From Molanna angustata (lineage: Eukaryota > Arthropoda > Insecta > Trichoptera > Molannidae): a stretch of 64,000 nt of DNA. The stretch is taken from assembly GCA_963576475.1 (NCBI GenBank), contig OY754969.1, positions 29,363,388 through 29,427,387 on the forward strand. The letters are read 5' to 3'. The first letter of the stretch is position 1. Each line of letters begins with the position of its first letter. Both the position numbers and the translations under genes were made by a program. Shown piece by piece: positions 22,340 through 33,669 of the stretch. The notes under the pieces were generated by a model that was given only the letters and a program-made list of their open reading frames with translations, was not told where the DNA came from and ran no database searches.

Positions 22340-23095
22340 GAACTTGTGATGAGAAAATGCAAGACTATTTTTTCACTCCCAGTCGCGTATTTACCTTTCC
22401 GTGCACAATAGAAGACAGTACTGCTTCGAACTACGCATTGGTTTTTTGCACTAATTCTATTATAAATTCGTGTTCAATATAAGGAACGCGTCCTCAAATT
22501 GTGCACGGGTTTGTAGCGTAAATTGTCTTTCCAAACACGTGTATAAGGCAATGCAAATAGTACCTATATAACAGGCAGACAAACCGAGAAGAAAGCCGCA
22601 GAGCTATCAATATAAATTGCATAAAAATTATTAACTCTGTTCATAGTTGCCAAAAGTTTGGTAAGACTAGGTTGGATATAATTGTATCTAGCCATCACTG
22701 CGACTCGCTCGCGCGAGTAGCATTGTGTATCTATTTAAAAATAAATACAAAAATACCTTGACAACCTATTCTATCCAAACTATTTTAAAATATAAAACGG
22801 GAGTCACTCGCGCGAGTTCAATGAAAAATTCTTATCAAAATGTTGTTTAGAGTAGGATAAACCAATTAATACTAGGACAAACTTGTTTGGTCTGAAATTT
22901 AAATAGCTCCTCACTTTTTTGGAACGAAAATTTACGCTGCAAACCCGTACATGATTGAAGGACGCGTTCCTAGTGACCCGTGCGTAATTCAAAGCAGTAC
23001 TGCCTCCTATTGAACACGGAAAGAGGATTACGCCCTCCTTCCTCCTAGTCTTGCCCTTGGTCTTGCAAGCCTTGTAACTTTTACCAAAAAGATAC
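22340..23095. mobile_element. Large imperfect inverted-repeat element
   Basis: 22,385-22,547 (ACCTTTCCGTGCACAATAGA, GACAGTACTGCTTCGAACTA, AAGGAACGCGTCCTCAAATT, CACGGGTTTGTAGCGTAAAT) is reverse-complemented at about 22,910-23,030. An inner pair, CTCGCGCGAGTA / ACTCGCGCGAGT, lies near 22,709 and 22,804. A possible outer pair is ATGCAAGAC near 22,356 and GTCTTGCA near 23,061. No coding sequence is seen. It lies directly beside the relic hydroxylase exon. Confidence 0.7.
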
Positions 23096-24473
23096 TTTGT
23101 ACTTTTCTGTTAAAAGTCAGAAATTACAATGAAACATAAATATTTTTCAAAAATATGTAATTATACACTGTAAATATATAGCTCAACAACTGAGAGAAAG
23201 CGGATGACAGTTTTATTCAGCATGGTTGCAAATGTACCTACAACACAATGTCTAAAGTCAACTGATTTTATCGTTTGATTCAGTATATTTTCCCTGTAGG
23301 TACGAAAATTGGTTTGTGCACACGTGACTTGCGATTTTTAAATATATCTGATTAATTACTATTTCTCTTTGGATCGGTCAAATGATGAATACAAAAATTG
23401 GTTTGTGCACACGTGATTTGCGATTTTTAAATATATCTGATTTATTACCTACTATTTCTCTTTGGATCGGTCAAATGATGAATACAAAAAATGTAGGTAC
23501 CAACATTCAAAACATGTTTACAAATTTATATCTAAAGTAATAAAGCAATCAAAATGTTAGTGTTTGTGTGTGTGTATGTGTGTGTGTGTGTGTTTGTCTC
23601 ACGCCTTCTGAAAAACCAAGAGCATCTAAAAATCTAATTTATGTGCGAACGTGTACCTGTATACCTGATGCAGTGTCACGCTAAAAGTAATGCGATAAAA
23701 ATGCTGAATTTTAAAAATATTTCAATAATTATTTTTTTCATACAAAATTTTCCAAGTCGTATCTGTCAAAAGAGTGTACATTTTGCACGCAAATATCTGT
23801 TAGTTTAAAAGTTAGAAGTAGGTATTTACACAAAAAAAATATATTTTGAAGTATAACTTAGCGTTTAAGTGAAAAACATGGTGAATATTTGGTATAATTA
23901 TAATGTTTAACTTATTTTTAAAGTAAGCCTTTTGTACAAAAACGCCGCCATTTTAATATCTTTTCATACGATATTTCATTTTCCCACCGAATGAATATGT
24001 TCTTGAAAATAATAAACCTTTGAAATAAATATAATTATGAAATAATAAAATGAAACACAAGACATTACAGCAAGTTTTAAGACGTATATTGTAAAAGTCT
24101 GTTAATTATTAGTAAAGATATAGGCATAATAAAATTGCATAATTTGTAAATAATATTTGATTTTTCTGACAATTTTCATTTTTATGGCATCGAACAAACC
24201 AATGTAGGTACCTACATATTCAAAAAATGTATCCGAACCATTCGATATTACTTACGTGTTCGAATCGTTTCCATGGCTACAGAAAGAATGTGATATTCAA
24301 ATAAAATTTGTTAGGAATCGAATTTATTTAGAAGGTTGTTGTAGGTAGGTACCTACCTAATACTATTTACTTACAAATCAACAATAATATACCTATACTG
24401 ATTTCCTATAGGAAAATTATTTTATTTATTTATTTATCAACCGTTTGTCCGATTATAATGAAACTTTGGTGAA

Positions 24474-25110
24474 TTGTCGAGCGTATGCCCAGGATGGTTT
24501 TTGGATTTAAACTTTTTTCTTATTCTTCTTCTTCTTCGTGTATTTGGTCGTTTTACCTATGAAGGGGGAGTATCCTGGGAAAAGAAGGTCCGACTGTCCC
24601 TCCATCTCTTCACAGGTCTTCCAGGACGGGTTCTGCATATAAACTTTTTTCTTCTTTTTCTTCAACGTGTACTTGGTCATCTTACCTATGAAGATGAACT
24701 ATCCTGGGAGATGAAGGTCCAATTTTCCTTCCATCTCTTCGCAGGTTTCTGGATTTAAACTTTTTTCTTCTTCTTCTTCATCGTCTATTTGGTCATTTTA
24801 CCTTTGAAGGTGGACTAACCTGGGAGAAGAATGTCCAATTTTCCTTCCATCTCTTCGCAGGTATCTGGATTTAAACTTATTTCTTCTTCTTCTTCTTCAT
24901 CGTGTATTTTTGGTCATTTTACCTTTGAAGTTGGAGAATCCTGGGAGAAGAAGGTCCAACTGTCCTTCCATCTCTTCGCAGGTATCTGGGTTTAAACTTT
25001 TTTCTTCTTCTTCGTGTATTTAGTCATTTTACCTATTAAGTAGAGCATCCTGGGAAAAGAAGGTTCTTTCATCTCTTCGCGGTTCTTCCAGGATGGTTTC
25101 TGGATTTAAA
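24474..25110 (+). repeat. Helitron minisatellite A (about 115-145-bp units)
   Basis: Each unit contains GGATTTAAACTTTTTTCTTC, TTCTTCTTCTTC, GTGTATTTGGTCATTTTACC, TATCCTGGGAGAAGAAGG and TCCATCTCTTCGCAGG. About five units follow one another with small length changes. Apparent open frames across it are products of the periodicity. Confidence 0.85.
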
Positions 25111-25126
25111 CTTTTCTTAACCGACT

Positions 25127-25300
25127 GATGGGACGGGATGTAATGAAGGGAAGGGAGGCACTAAAGGGCCTGAAGGGACGGGAGGTATAAAACTGCCTGA
25201 AGGGACGGAAGGTACTGAAGGGCCTGATGGGAAGGGACGTAATGAGGGATTAAAGGGACGGGAGGTACTGAAGGGCCTGAAGCGGCGGGTCCTGGAGTCT
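25127..25300 (+). repeat. Helitron minisatellite B (about 25-bp purine-rich units)
   Basis: The unit GGGACGGGAGGTACTGAAGG plus GCCTGAA repeats about six times with variants. The same block is at about 28,155-28,365 in copy 2. Confidence 0.85.
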
Positions 25301-25304
25301 AATT

Positions 25305-25790
25305 CTTTTTCTTCTTAATTTTATGTAGACCTTTAGGGCAGTTTTTATACAAACTATTTCCTATTGTCTAATTCATCTTCTTCTTCTTTTATGTATACAT
25401 TTGGGTCATTTTTTTATAAAAATTATTTCCTTTAGTCTAATTATTATTCTTCTTCATTTAAGTACGTAGACTTTTGGGAGAGTTTTAATACAAACTATTT
25501 CCAATAGTCTTATTCATTTTCTTTTATGTAGACCTTTTGGTCAGTATTTATACAAACTATTTCCAATAGTCTAAATATTCTTCTTCTTCTTTTTTGTAGA
25601 CCTTTGGGTGAGCTTTTATACAATCTATTTCCAATAGTCTAATTCTTCTATTAGGTATATGTATTTTTACTTATTTTATGTAGACCATTGGAATAGTTTT
25701 TTATACAAACTATTTCTTATAGTCTTATACTTATTTTTCTCTTTTTTATTTAGTCTTTTGGGTTAGTTTTAAGTCTAATAGTCTATTGTG
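25305..25790 (+). repeat. Helitron minisatellite C (about 60-65-bp units)
   Basis: Units of TTTATGTAGACCTTTTGGTC, AGTTTTTATACAAACTATTT and CC(A/T)ATAGTCTAATTCTTC repeat about seven times, increasingly diverged to the right. Confidence 0.8.
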
Positions 25791-26630
25791 CAGAAATATT
25801 ATTAACGATATGCACACTTGATGAAAATACATATGAAATGAATGGGATATGGGATGTGACGATATAACCTGCACTAGAATCTTTTCAATACTTTTGTTTA
25901 ATTAAATTTAAACCATTTATATCATCCTATTTTGAATAATTTTCAACACCTAATATTTAAAGAATGGGGGTTGTGGCCATTACTGAACTCTTCACAACAT
26001 TTATATTCAAATTAAAAACTATTTACTATAGTTCAAGTCTTCTTCTTCGTTAATGAAGACTTTCAGTCAAATTGAGCAAAAATATAATGCACACTTGATG
26101 AAAAAATATAAAAACGAATGGGATGTGACCAATACTAGATCTTTTCAGTACCTACGTTTGTTTAATCAAATTTTAACCACATCCTAACATCCAAAATTAC
26201 TAAATTTTCAATAGGTACACATTAAAATTTGTTTTCGATGATAATATTTAAAAATGGGGGTTGTGGCCAAACCAATCTCTTTACAACGTTGATAAACAGT
26301 CATATTTAAAACCATTACGCATAGTCCATGCAAGCAGAAATTGTATAAATATTATACTTCATTCACACTTTATAGCAATATTAAAAAAAGAATGGGTTGT
26401 GGCCATCACTTGAACATTTTACAATACTTAAACTCAATCAAATTTCAAACCACTTTTCATAGTCTGATATTGCAAAATAATTGGGTGACAATATTATAAA
26501 AACGATTGCTTTTTCTTTCACAATTTTACATTCTTGGCCAACGGCGGGACATAAAAGCTAGTTAAAAATACAACAGTTTCATATTTTTTGCATAGTCGTT
26601 TAACTTTTGTTATCAGTAACAAAATTTACA

Positions 26631-28828
26631 TCTAAAGTAATAAAGCAATCAATATGTTAGTGTGTGTGTGTTTGTCTCACGCCTTTTGAAAAACCAAGAG
26701 CATCTAAAAATCTAATTTATGTGCGAACATGTACCAGTATACCTGATGCAGTGTCACGCTAAAAATAATGCGATTAAAATGCTGAATTTTAAAGATATTT
26801 CAATAATTATTTTTTTCATACAAAATTTTCCAAGTCATATCTGTCAAAAAAGTGTACATTTTGCACGCAAATATCTGTTAGTTTAAAAGTTATAAGTACG
26901 TATTTACACGAAAAAAATATATTTTCAAGTATAACTTAGCTTTTAAGTGAAAAACATGGTGAATATTTTGTCTAATTATAATGTTTAACTTATTTTTAAA
27001 GTAAGCGTTTTGTACAAATGTACATATAACCCCGCCATTTTAATATCTTTTCATACGATATTTAATTTTCCTACCGAATGAATATGTTCTATAATATACC
27101 TTTGAAATAAATGTGATTATGAAATAATAAAATGAAACACAAGACTTTATAGCAAGTTTTAAGACATATATTGTAAAAGTCTGTTAATTATTAGTAAAGA
27201 TATAGGCATAATAAAATTGCATAATTTGTATATAATATTTGATATTTCGGACAATTTTCGTTTTTGTGGCTTCGAACAAACCAATGTAGGTACCTACATA
27301 CCTACATATCCAAAAAATGTATCGAGCCCATTTGATATTAATATTGGAATGGTTACTATGGTAACGGAAAGATTCTGATATTCAAATAAAATTTGTTATG
27401 AATCGAATTTATTTAGAACATTGTTGTAGGTAGGTACCTACCTATTACTATTTACTTACAAATCACACAACAATATACTGATTTCCTATCAGAAAATTGT
27501 ATGCGATGTGCTCCTAAACCGTTTGTCCGATTACAATGAAACTTTGGTGAATTGTCGAGCGTGTGCCCGGGATGGTTTCTGGATTTAAACTTTTTTCTTA
27601 TTCTTCTTCTTCTTCGTGTATTTGGTCATTTAACCTATGAAGGGGGAGTATCCTGGGAAAAGAAGGTCCGACTGTCCCTCCATCTCTTCGCAGGTCTTCC
27701 AGGACGGTTTGTGGATTTTAACTTTTTTCTTCTTCTTCTTCATCGTGTATTTGGTTATTTTACCTATTAAGGTGGACTATCTTGGGAGATGAAGGTCCAA
27801 TTTTCCTTCCATCTCTTCGCAGGTTTCTGGATTAAAACTTTCTTCTTCGTCGTGTATTTGGTCATTTTACCTATGAAGTTGAAGTATCCTGGGAGAAGAA
27901 GGTCCAACTGTCCTTTCAACTCTTTACAAGTCTTCCAAGACGGTTTTTGGATAAAGACTTTTTTCTTCTTCTTCTTTTTCTTCTTCATCCAATTTTCCTT
28001 CCATATCCTCGCAGGTATCTGGATTTAAACTTTTTTCTTCTTCTTCTTCGTGTATTTAGTCATTTTACCTTTGAAGGTGGAGTATCCTGGGAAAAGAAGG
28101 TCCTTTCATCTCTTCGCGTTTCTTCCAGGATGGTTTCTGTATTTAAACTTTTCTTAACCGACTGAAGGGATGGGATGTAATGAAGGGAAGGGATGCACTA
28201 AAGGGCCTGAAGGGACGGGAGGTATAAAAGGTCCTGAAGGGACGGGAGGTACTGAAGGGCCTGATTGGTAGGGACGTAATGATGGATTGAAGGGACGGGA
28301 GGTACTGAAGGGCCTGAAGGGACGGGAGGTTCTGAAGGGTCTGAAGGGTCTGAAGGGACGGTTCATGGAGTCTAATTCTTTTTCTTCTTAATTTTATGTA
28401 GACCTTACAGTTTTTACACAAACTATTTCCTTTAGTCTTTTTCTTCGTTTTCTTATTTTATGTAGAACTTTGGTGAATTTTATACAAACTATTTCCTATA
28501 GATTAATCTTCTTCTTCTTTTGTGAAGACCTTTTAGTCAGTTTTTATACAATCTATTTCAAATAGTCTAATTCTTCTATTTTATGTATTTTTTCTTATTT
28601 TATGTAGATCATTGGGATAGTTTTTTATACAAACTATTTCTTATAGTCTTATACTTATTCTTCTCTTTTTTATTTAGACTTTTGGGTTAGTTTTAAGTCT
28701 ACTGGTCTTTTGTGCAGAAATATTATTAACAATATGCACACTTGATGAAAATACATATGTAAAAACGAATGGGATGTGGGATGTGACGGTGTTATCTGCA
28801 CTAAAATCTTTTCAATACTTTTGTTTAA
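26631..28828 (+). mobile_element. Non-autonomous Helitron, copy 2, 5' part
   Basis: It starts TCTAAAGTAATAAAGCAATC after an A and runs through minisatellites A (27,540-28,150), B (28,155-28,365) and C (28,370-28,700). It stops at TTTGTTTAA where the 29.2-kb element begins and resumes at 58,063. Summed, the two parts are about 2.9 kb, as expected from copy 1. Confidence 0.85.
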
Positions 28829-29093
28829 ATGTGGCTGAAGTTTCGAACGTTCTAACGGAATGAACTAACGGATCAATGGTCAGGATACAATAGTGATAAC
28901 CCAAGGAAAAAATATTTTTTATTTATTTATTTATTTATTATATATATTTTATTTGTAGTTTTAATTGCTTGTTTATTTATTTATTTATGCATTGACTAGT
29001 TTTTTTAATTATTTACTTATTTATGCATTAATGAACGATAAAATAAACGGAAAAAAATTGAAAATAATCTGAATATAAATAAAGTAAACGTCG
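28829..29093 (+). repeat. Outer unique part of the left terminal inverted repeat
   Basis: Contains TCGAACGTTCTAACGGAATG, AACTAACGGATCAATGGTCA, CAGGATACAATAGTGATAAC, a (TTTA)n stretch and ATTAATGAACGATAAAATAA. Each appears in reverse complement at 57,807-58,062 with only small length changes in the (TTTA)n parts. Confidence 0.93.
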
Positions 29094-30076
29094 TTATACC
29101 CCACCATATAGGGTAACCAGCGACAGGTTTGCGGAAACGCATAACCTAATAATATAAAGCATTACACATCGTGTATACCCACACACATTTTTTTATAATC
29201 TACGTATTTACTGAATATAAATACACCACCATGTAGGGTATCAGCGACAGGTTTGCGGAAACACATAACCTAATAAAATAAAGGACTACACATGCGTGTA
29301 TGCCCACGCACATTTTTTTAATAATAAACGTACTTAGTGAATATAAATACACCACCATGTAGGGTAACCAGCGACAGGTTTGCGAAAACGCATAACCTAA
29401 GAAAATTATGCACTACACATGCATGTATGCCCACGCACATTTTTTTTTATAATTTACGTACTTAGTGAATATAAATACAACACCATGTAGGGTAACCAGC
29501 GACAGGTTTGCGGAAACGCATAATCTAATAAAATAAAGCACTACACATGCGTGTATACCCACGCATTTTTTTTTAATAATTAACGTACTTAGTGTTTATA
29601 CATACACCACCATGTAGGGTAACCAGCGACAGATTTGCGGAAACGTATAACCTAATAAAATAAAGCACTACACATGCGTGTATGCCCACGCACATTTTAT
29701 TATAATTTAAGTACTCACTGAATATAAATACACCAACATGTGGGGGAACCAGCGACAGGTTTGCGGAAACGCATATCCTAATAAAATAAAGCACGACACA
29801 TGCGTGTATGCCCACGCACATTTTATTATAATAAACGTACTTAGTGAATATAAATACACCACCATGTAGGGTAACCAGCGACAGGTTTGAGAAAATGCAT
29901 AACCTAAGAAAATTATGCACTACACATGCATGTATGCCCACGCACATTTTTTTTATAATTTACGTACTTAGTGAATATAAATACACCACCATGTAGGGTA
30001 ACCAGCGACAGATTTGCGGAAACGCATAACCTAATAAAATAAAGCACTACACATTCGTGTATGCCCACGCACATTT
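29094..30076 (-). repeat. 126-bp tandem repeat array, left arm, outer block
   Basis: The unit contains CACCACCATGTAGGGTAACC, AGCGACAGGTTTGCGGAAAC, GCATAACCTAATAAAATAAA, GCACTACACATGCGTGTATG and CCCACGCACATTTTT. The ATGTAGGG landmark recurs every 126-128 bp. About eight units precede the retroelement insertion. Open frames starting CVGIHACVV are periodicity products. Confidence 0.95.
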
Positions 30077-32204
30077 TATTATTTTATTTTATTTTTATTT
30101 TATTTTATTTATATTTGGGAAACAAACAGCGTTACAATGTTTATGGTATGGACAGTAAAGTTATTACAATTATGCCAATAATGTGTTTCCACATAAGTAA
30201 AAAACAATAAGTACCTATATAAGTTTATACAAAAATTATAGAGAATATGTAGGAGAGAGTTGGGAATAGAGAGAAAAGATAGAGTGCAGATGAAGAGGGA
30301 TATGTGTTGGGATGAATATATATGAATATTTAATGATTGATAAGTTTTGATTTGATAACATTTATTGATGAGTTGAATATATCTAATTCGTTTAGGTGCG
30401 TATTGAAGAAGTGTGATGCATTGTATATGAATGAGTGTTGTTTGGCGTTCGTGTTACAGTGTGAAAGGTTTAATGAATGTTGGAATCGGGTTGCTCGGGT
30501 GGGAACCGCCTGTGTCCCATGAGTGTGAGTGAGAAGGTGCTAAATTTGTAATGTAGCGTCTCATTACTAAAATTTGGCCAGTCATAGTTGCATGTACTGA
30601 GTTAGATGTGAGCAGCAATCGATCAGCGCTTCTCAAAGTTTTTGAGATGGGATAAGTTGGAAGGAATGTAATAATGGGTGTTGGTATTGGGAAAGAATAA
30701 GCTGAGAGTAATGTGAAAAATTTGAAAATTGGAATATAGTGCACAATAGTTAAGCAGTAATTCACAGAGAACATGTAAAGTGACGTAGGTAAAGAACAAA
30801 TGTTGGAGAAGGTTCTAGAGTTTACATCATCTTTTTCAAGTCTTCTTCGTTTGCTATGAGTATGGGTGGTGAAGTCGTGTTTTTCCGGACGAATATACGG
30901 CAGTTCCGGAGCCAGGCATACTGAAAACCCCGTTCTTTTTTCAATTTACGGACCAGGAAGAAGAGATGTTTCCCATTGCGTGTTAAGTAGTCGTTTATAT
31001 AGATGTTGTGATCCGCGCCAGGAAAGCCACAGTCCTTGGTAGTAAGCCCTTTTCTTTTCTTAACTGCTGATAGGAAGGCGTCCTTAATAATTCGGCTGGT
31101 AAATTTTACGATAATTGGTTTTGTTGTATTTTTCTGTTGGTCTTTTGCCGTTACTCTGTTGGAGAACTCAACATTATTTAGATCCAAATTAAATCCTATA
31201 GTATTAGCTATTTTTAGGATGATATGGTTCGTGTCTTCGTCCTTGATCTGAGGGATTCCTCGGATTTCTAAGTTTTGGAGGCGAGCCCATTGCTCGCGTT
31301 GTTCCGCTTCAGCTAGGAGAGAATTTACTGTTGACTGTAGCGTACGAACATATTGGTCCCGGGTGTTATTTGTGTCATTTAATTGCGTAACCTTGATTTT
31401 CAGTTCACAAATTTCTGCTTCCAGGGAGTCGACTTTCAAGAGTTTCTGATCGATCTCATTGAATTTCGTAGTGAACATGTCTAGTTTGGAGTTGTTGAAA
31501 TCAATTGAGCTTTTGAGTTCGTGTACTTCATTTGTGAGAACGGTCATATTTATTTTTATTTGTTTGAGTTCGGACAACTCAGTGCTCATTCGCTTTATTT
31601 CACTTAGTATTAATGAGCTCTCACTAGTTGATAACGATGCAGTAGATGGCATCTTGCATGTTTGACATCGCCAGTTAGCGCGCTTATCTAAGGAGAGTTT
31701 TCTGAAATTAGTTTCACTTGTTCCTCCACAGTTATAATGAAAATGATTGTTACAGGCGAAGCACTTTACTCCATCAGTTATAATTTGGTTACATTTAGGG
31801 CACTCCATCTCAAAAGGTTTGGCACCGCTGCGCTACGGAGAGCGAGAATCAGAAACCGTGCAGTGCAGTGGGATGTGATCGGTGCGGTGCGGCGCAGTGT
31901 GAGACACAACACGCTCAGCTTAGTTAGAGTGATTGGACCGAGCGTCGATCCGTATTATTGACACAAATTCACAATATTTGATGGCGAAGATTTAATATGT
32001 TTAAAGTAAATCAAAAAATACAACCACGGCTTACGTTATTCAGCGTAAGAAAAAATATTAAAATATATCACAAAACTATTAGTTACATGAACTGACACTG
32101 ACTCTATCTTTAAAACGTTTATAAAATTGATTTATTTAGTATTTTAGGAGGAAGTACAAAAGCGTGTACGTTCACTATGACTTATATTATGAGAATGAAT
32201 GAAT
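30077..32204 (-). mobile_element. ORF1-only non-LTR retroelement inserted in the satellite array
   Basis: The 126-bp unit is cut near CACATTTTATTA (30,076) and resumes near TATAATTTAAGTACTTACTG (32,205). On the minus strand the insert has a GC-rich 5' region (about 31,810-31,960), an intact ORF1, about 740 bp of 3' sequence ending CATTGTAACGCTGTTTGTTT, and a (TAAAA)n-like tail at 30,077-30,110. No endonuclease or reverse transcriptase frame is present, so it is an internally deleted or non-autonomous copy. Confidence 0.75.
30822..31808 (-). CDS. LINE ORF1 protein with PHD finger, coiled coil and FP-like domain
   Basis: This 328-residue frame is intact from ATG to stop. An N-terminal C4HC3 PHD-type zinc finger uses C3, C6, C16, C19, H24, C27, C48 and C51. 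Residues about 60-165 are a heptad-rich coiled coil (LSEIKRMSTELSELKQ, VDSLEAEICELKIKVTQLN). From about 170 on, LEIRGIPQIKDEDTNHIILK, FSNRVTAKDQ, KPIIVKFTSRIIKDAFL and FQYAWLRNCRIFVRK match the layout of the FP (Baculo_FP-like) domain found in many insect LINE ORF1 proteins. The likely role is nucleic-acid binding and RNP formation during retrotransposition. Intactness suggests recent insertion. It is a transposon gene, not a host gene; domestication cannot be excluded but nothing supports it. Confidence 0.85.
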   Translation of the reverse strand: MECPKCNQIITDGVKCFACNNHFHYNCGGTSETNFRKLSLDKRANWRCQTCKMPSTASLSTSESSLILSEIKRMSTELSELKQIKINMTVLTNEVHELKSSIDFNNSKLDMFTTKFNEIDQKLLKVDSLEAEICELKIKVTQLNDTNNTRDQYVRTLQSTVNSLLAEAEQREQWARLQNLEIRGIPQIKDEDTNHIILKIANTIGFNLDLNNVEFSNRVTAKDQQKNTTKPIIVKFTSRIIKDAFLSAVKKRKGLTTKDCGFPGADHNIYINDYLTRNGKHLFFLVRKLKKERGFQYAWLRNCRIFVRKNTTSPPILIANEEDLKKMM

Positions 32205-33669
32205 ATAATTTAAGTACTTACTGAATATAAATACACCACCATGTGGGGTAACCAGCGACAGGTTTGCGGAAACGCATAACCTAATAAAATAAAGCACAAC
32301 ACATGCGTGTATGCCCAAGCACATTTTTTTTTAATTTACGTACTAACTGAATATAAATACACCACCATGTAGGGTAATCAGCGACAGGTTTGCGGAAACG
32401 CAGAACCTAATAAAATAAAGCACTACACATACGTGTATGCCCACGCACATTTTTTTATAATTTACATACTAACTGAATATAAATACACCACCATGTAGGG
32501 TAATCAGCGACAGGTTTGCGGAAATGCATAACTTAATAAAATTAAGCACTACACATGCGTGTATGCCCACGCACATTTTTTTTTAATTTACGTACTAACT
32601 GAATATAAATACACCACCATGTAGGGTAATCAGCGACAGGTTTGCGGAAACACATAACCGAATAAAATTAAGCACTACACATGCGTGTATGCCCACGCAC
32701 ATTTTTTTATAATTTACGTCTTACTGAATATAAATACACCACCATGTTGGGTAATCAGCGACAGGTTTGCGCAAACGCATAACCTAATAAAATAAAGCAC
32801 TACACATGCGTGTATGCCCACGCACATTTTATTATAATTTAAGTACTTACTGAATATAAATTCACCACCATATATGGGAACCAGCGACAGGTGTGCGGAA
32901 ACACATAACCTAATAAAATAAAGCACTACACATGCGTGTATGCCCACGCACATTTTTTATAATTTAAGTACTTACTGAATATAAATTCACCACCATATAT
33001 GGGAACCAGCGACAGGTGTGCGGAAACACATTACCTAATAAAATAAAACACTACACATGCGTGTATGCCCACGCACATTTTTTTATAATTTACGTACTTA
33101 CTGAATATAAATACACCACCATGTAGGGTAATCAGCGATAGGTTTGTGGAAACGCATAAGCGAATAAAATTAAGCACAACACATTCGTGTATGCCCACGC
33201 ACATTTTTTTTAGAATTTACGTACTTAGTAAATATAAAAACACCACCATGTAGGGTAATCAGCGACAGGTTTGCGGAAACGCATAACCTAATAAAATAAA
33301 GCACTACGCATGCGTGTATGCCCACGCACATTTTATTATAATTTACGTACTAACTGGATATAAATAAAGTAAACCTCGTTATACCCCACCATGTAGGGTA
33401 ACCAGCGACAGGTTTGCGGATACGCATAAACTAATTAAATAAAGCATTACACATGCGGGTATGCCCACACACATTATTTTAATAATTTACGTACATACTG
33501 AAAATAAATAAAGTAAACCTCGATATACCTCACCATGTAGGGTAAACAGCGGCAGGTTTGCGGATACGCATAACCTAATTAAATAAAGCATTACACATGC
33601 GTGTATGCCCACTCAAGTACATTTTTATATTTTACGTACTTAATGAATATAAATAAAGTAAACCTCGAT
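32205..33669 (-). repeat. 126-bp tandem repeat array, left arm, inner block
   Basis: This is a continuation of the array at 29,094, about 11-12 units. The last units change to an AAATAAAGTAAACCTCGATA variant, which is also the unit next to the other array in the right arm. Confidence 0.95.

Larger units (their letters stand above)
23531..26561 (+). mobile_element. Non-autonomous Helitron, copy 1 (complete, 3,031 bp)
   Basis: It begins TCTAAAGTAATAAAGCAATC after a host A and ends GGGACATAAAAGCTAG before a host T, fitting the Helitron rule (TC start, CTRR end, insertion between A and T). The other two copies have the same start after A, and copy 2 has the same CTAG end before T. There is a small TTGGCCAA palindrome about 25 bp before the end. 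The interior contains three minisatellites and no Rep/helicase frame, so it is non-autonomous. It carries one copy of TTTGTTTAA at 25,893-25,901 where copy 2 is interrupted. Confidence 0.85.

Noticed and set aside
24474..28421. Frames of 70-94 codons in the Helitron minisatellites, including an FRPF-rich minus frame
   Set aside because: Frames follow the minisatellite units, differ between copies and have no conserved start.
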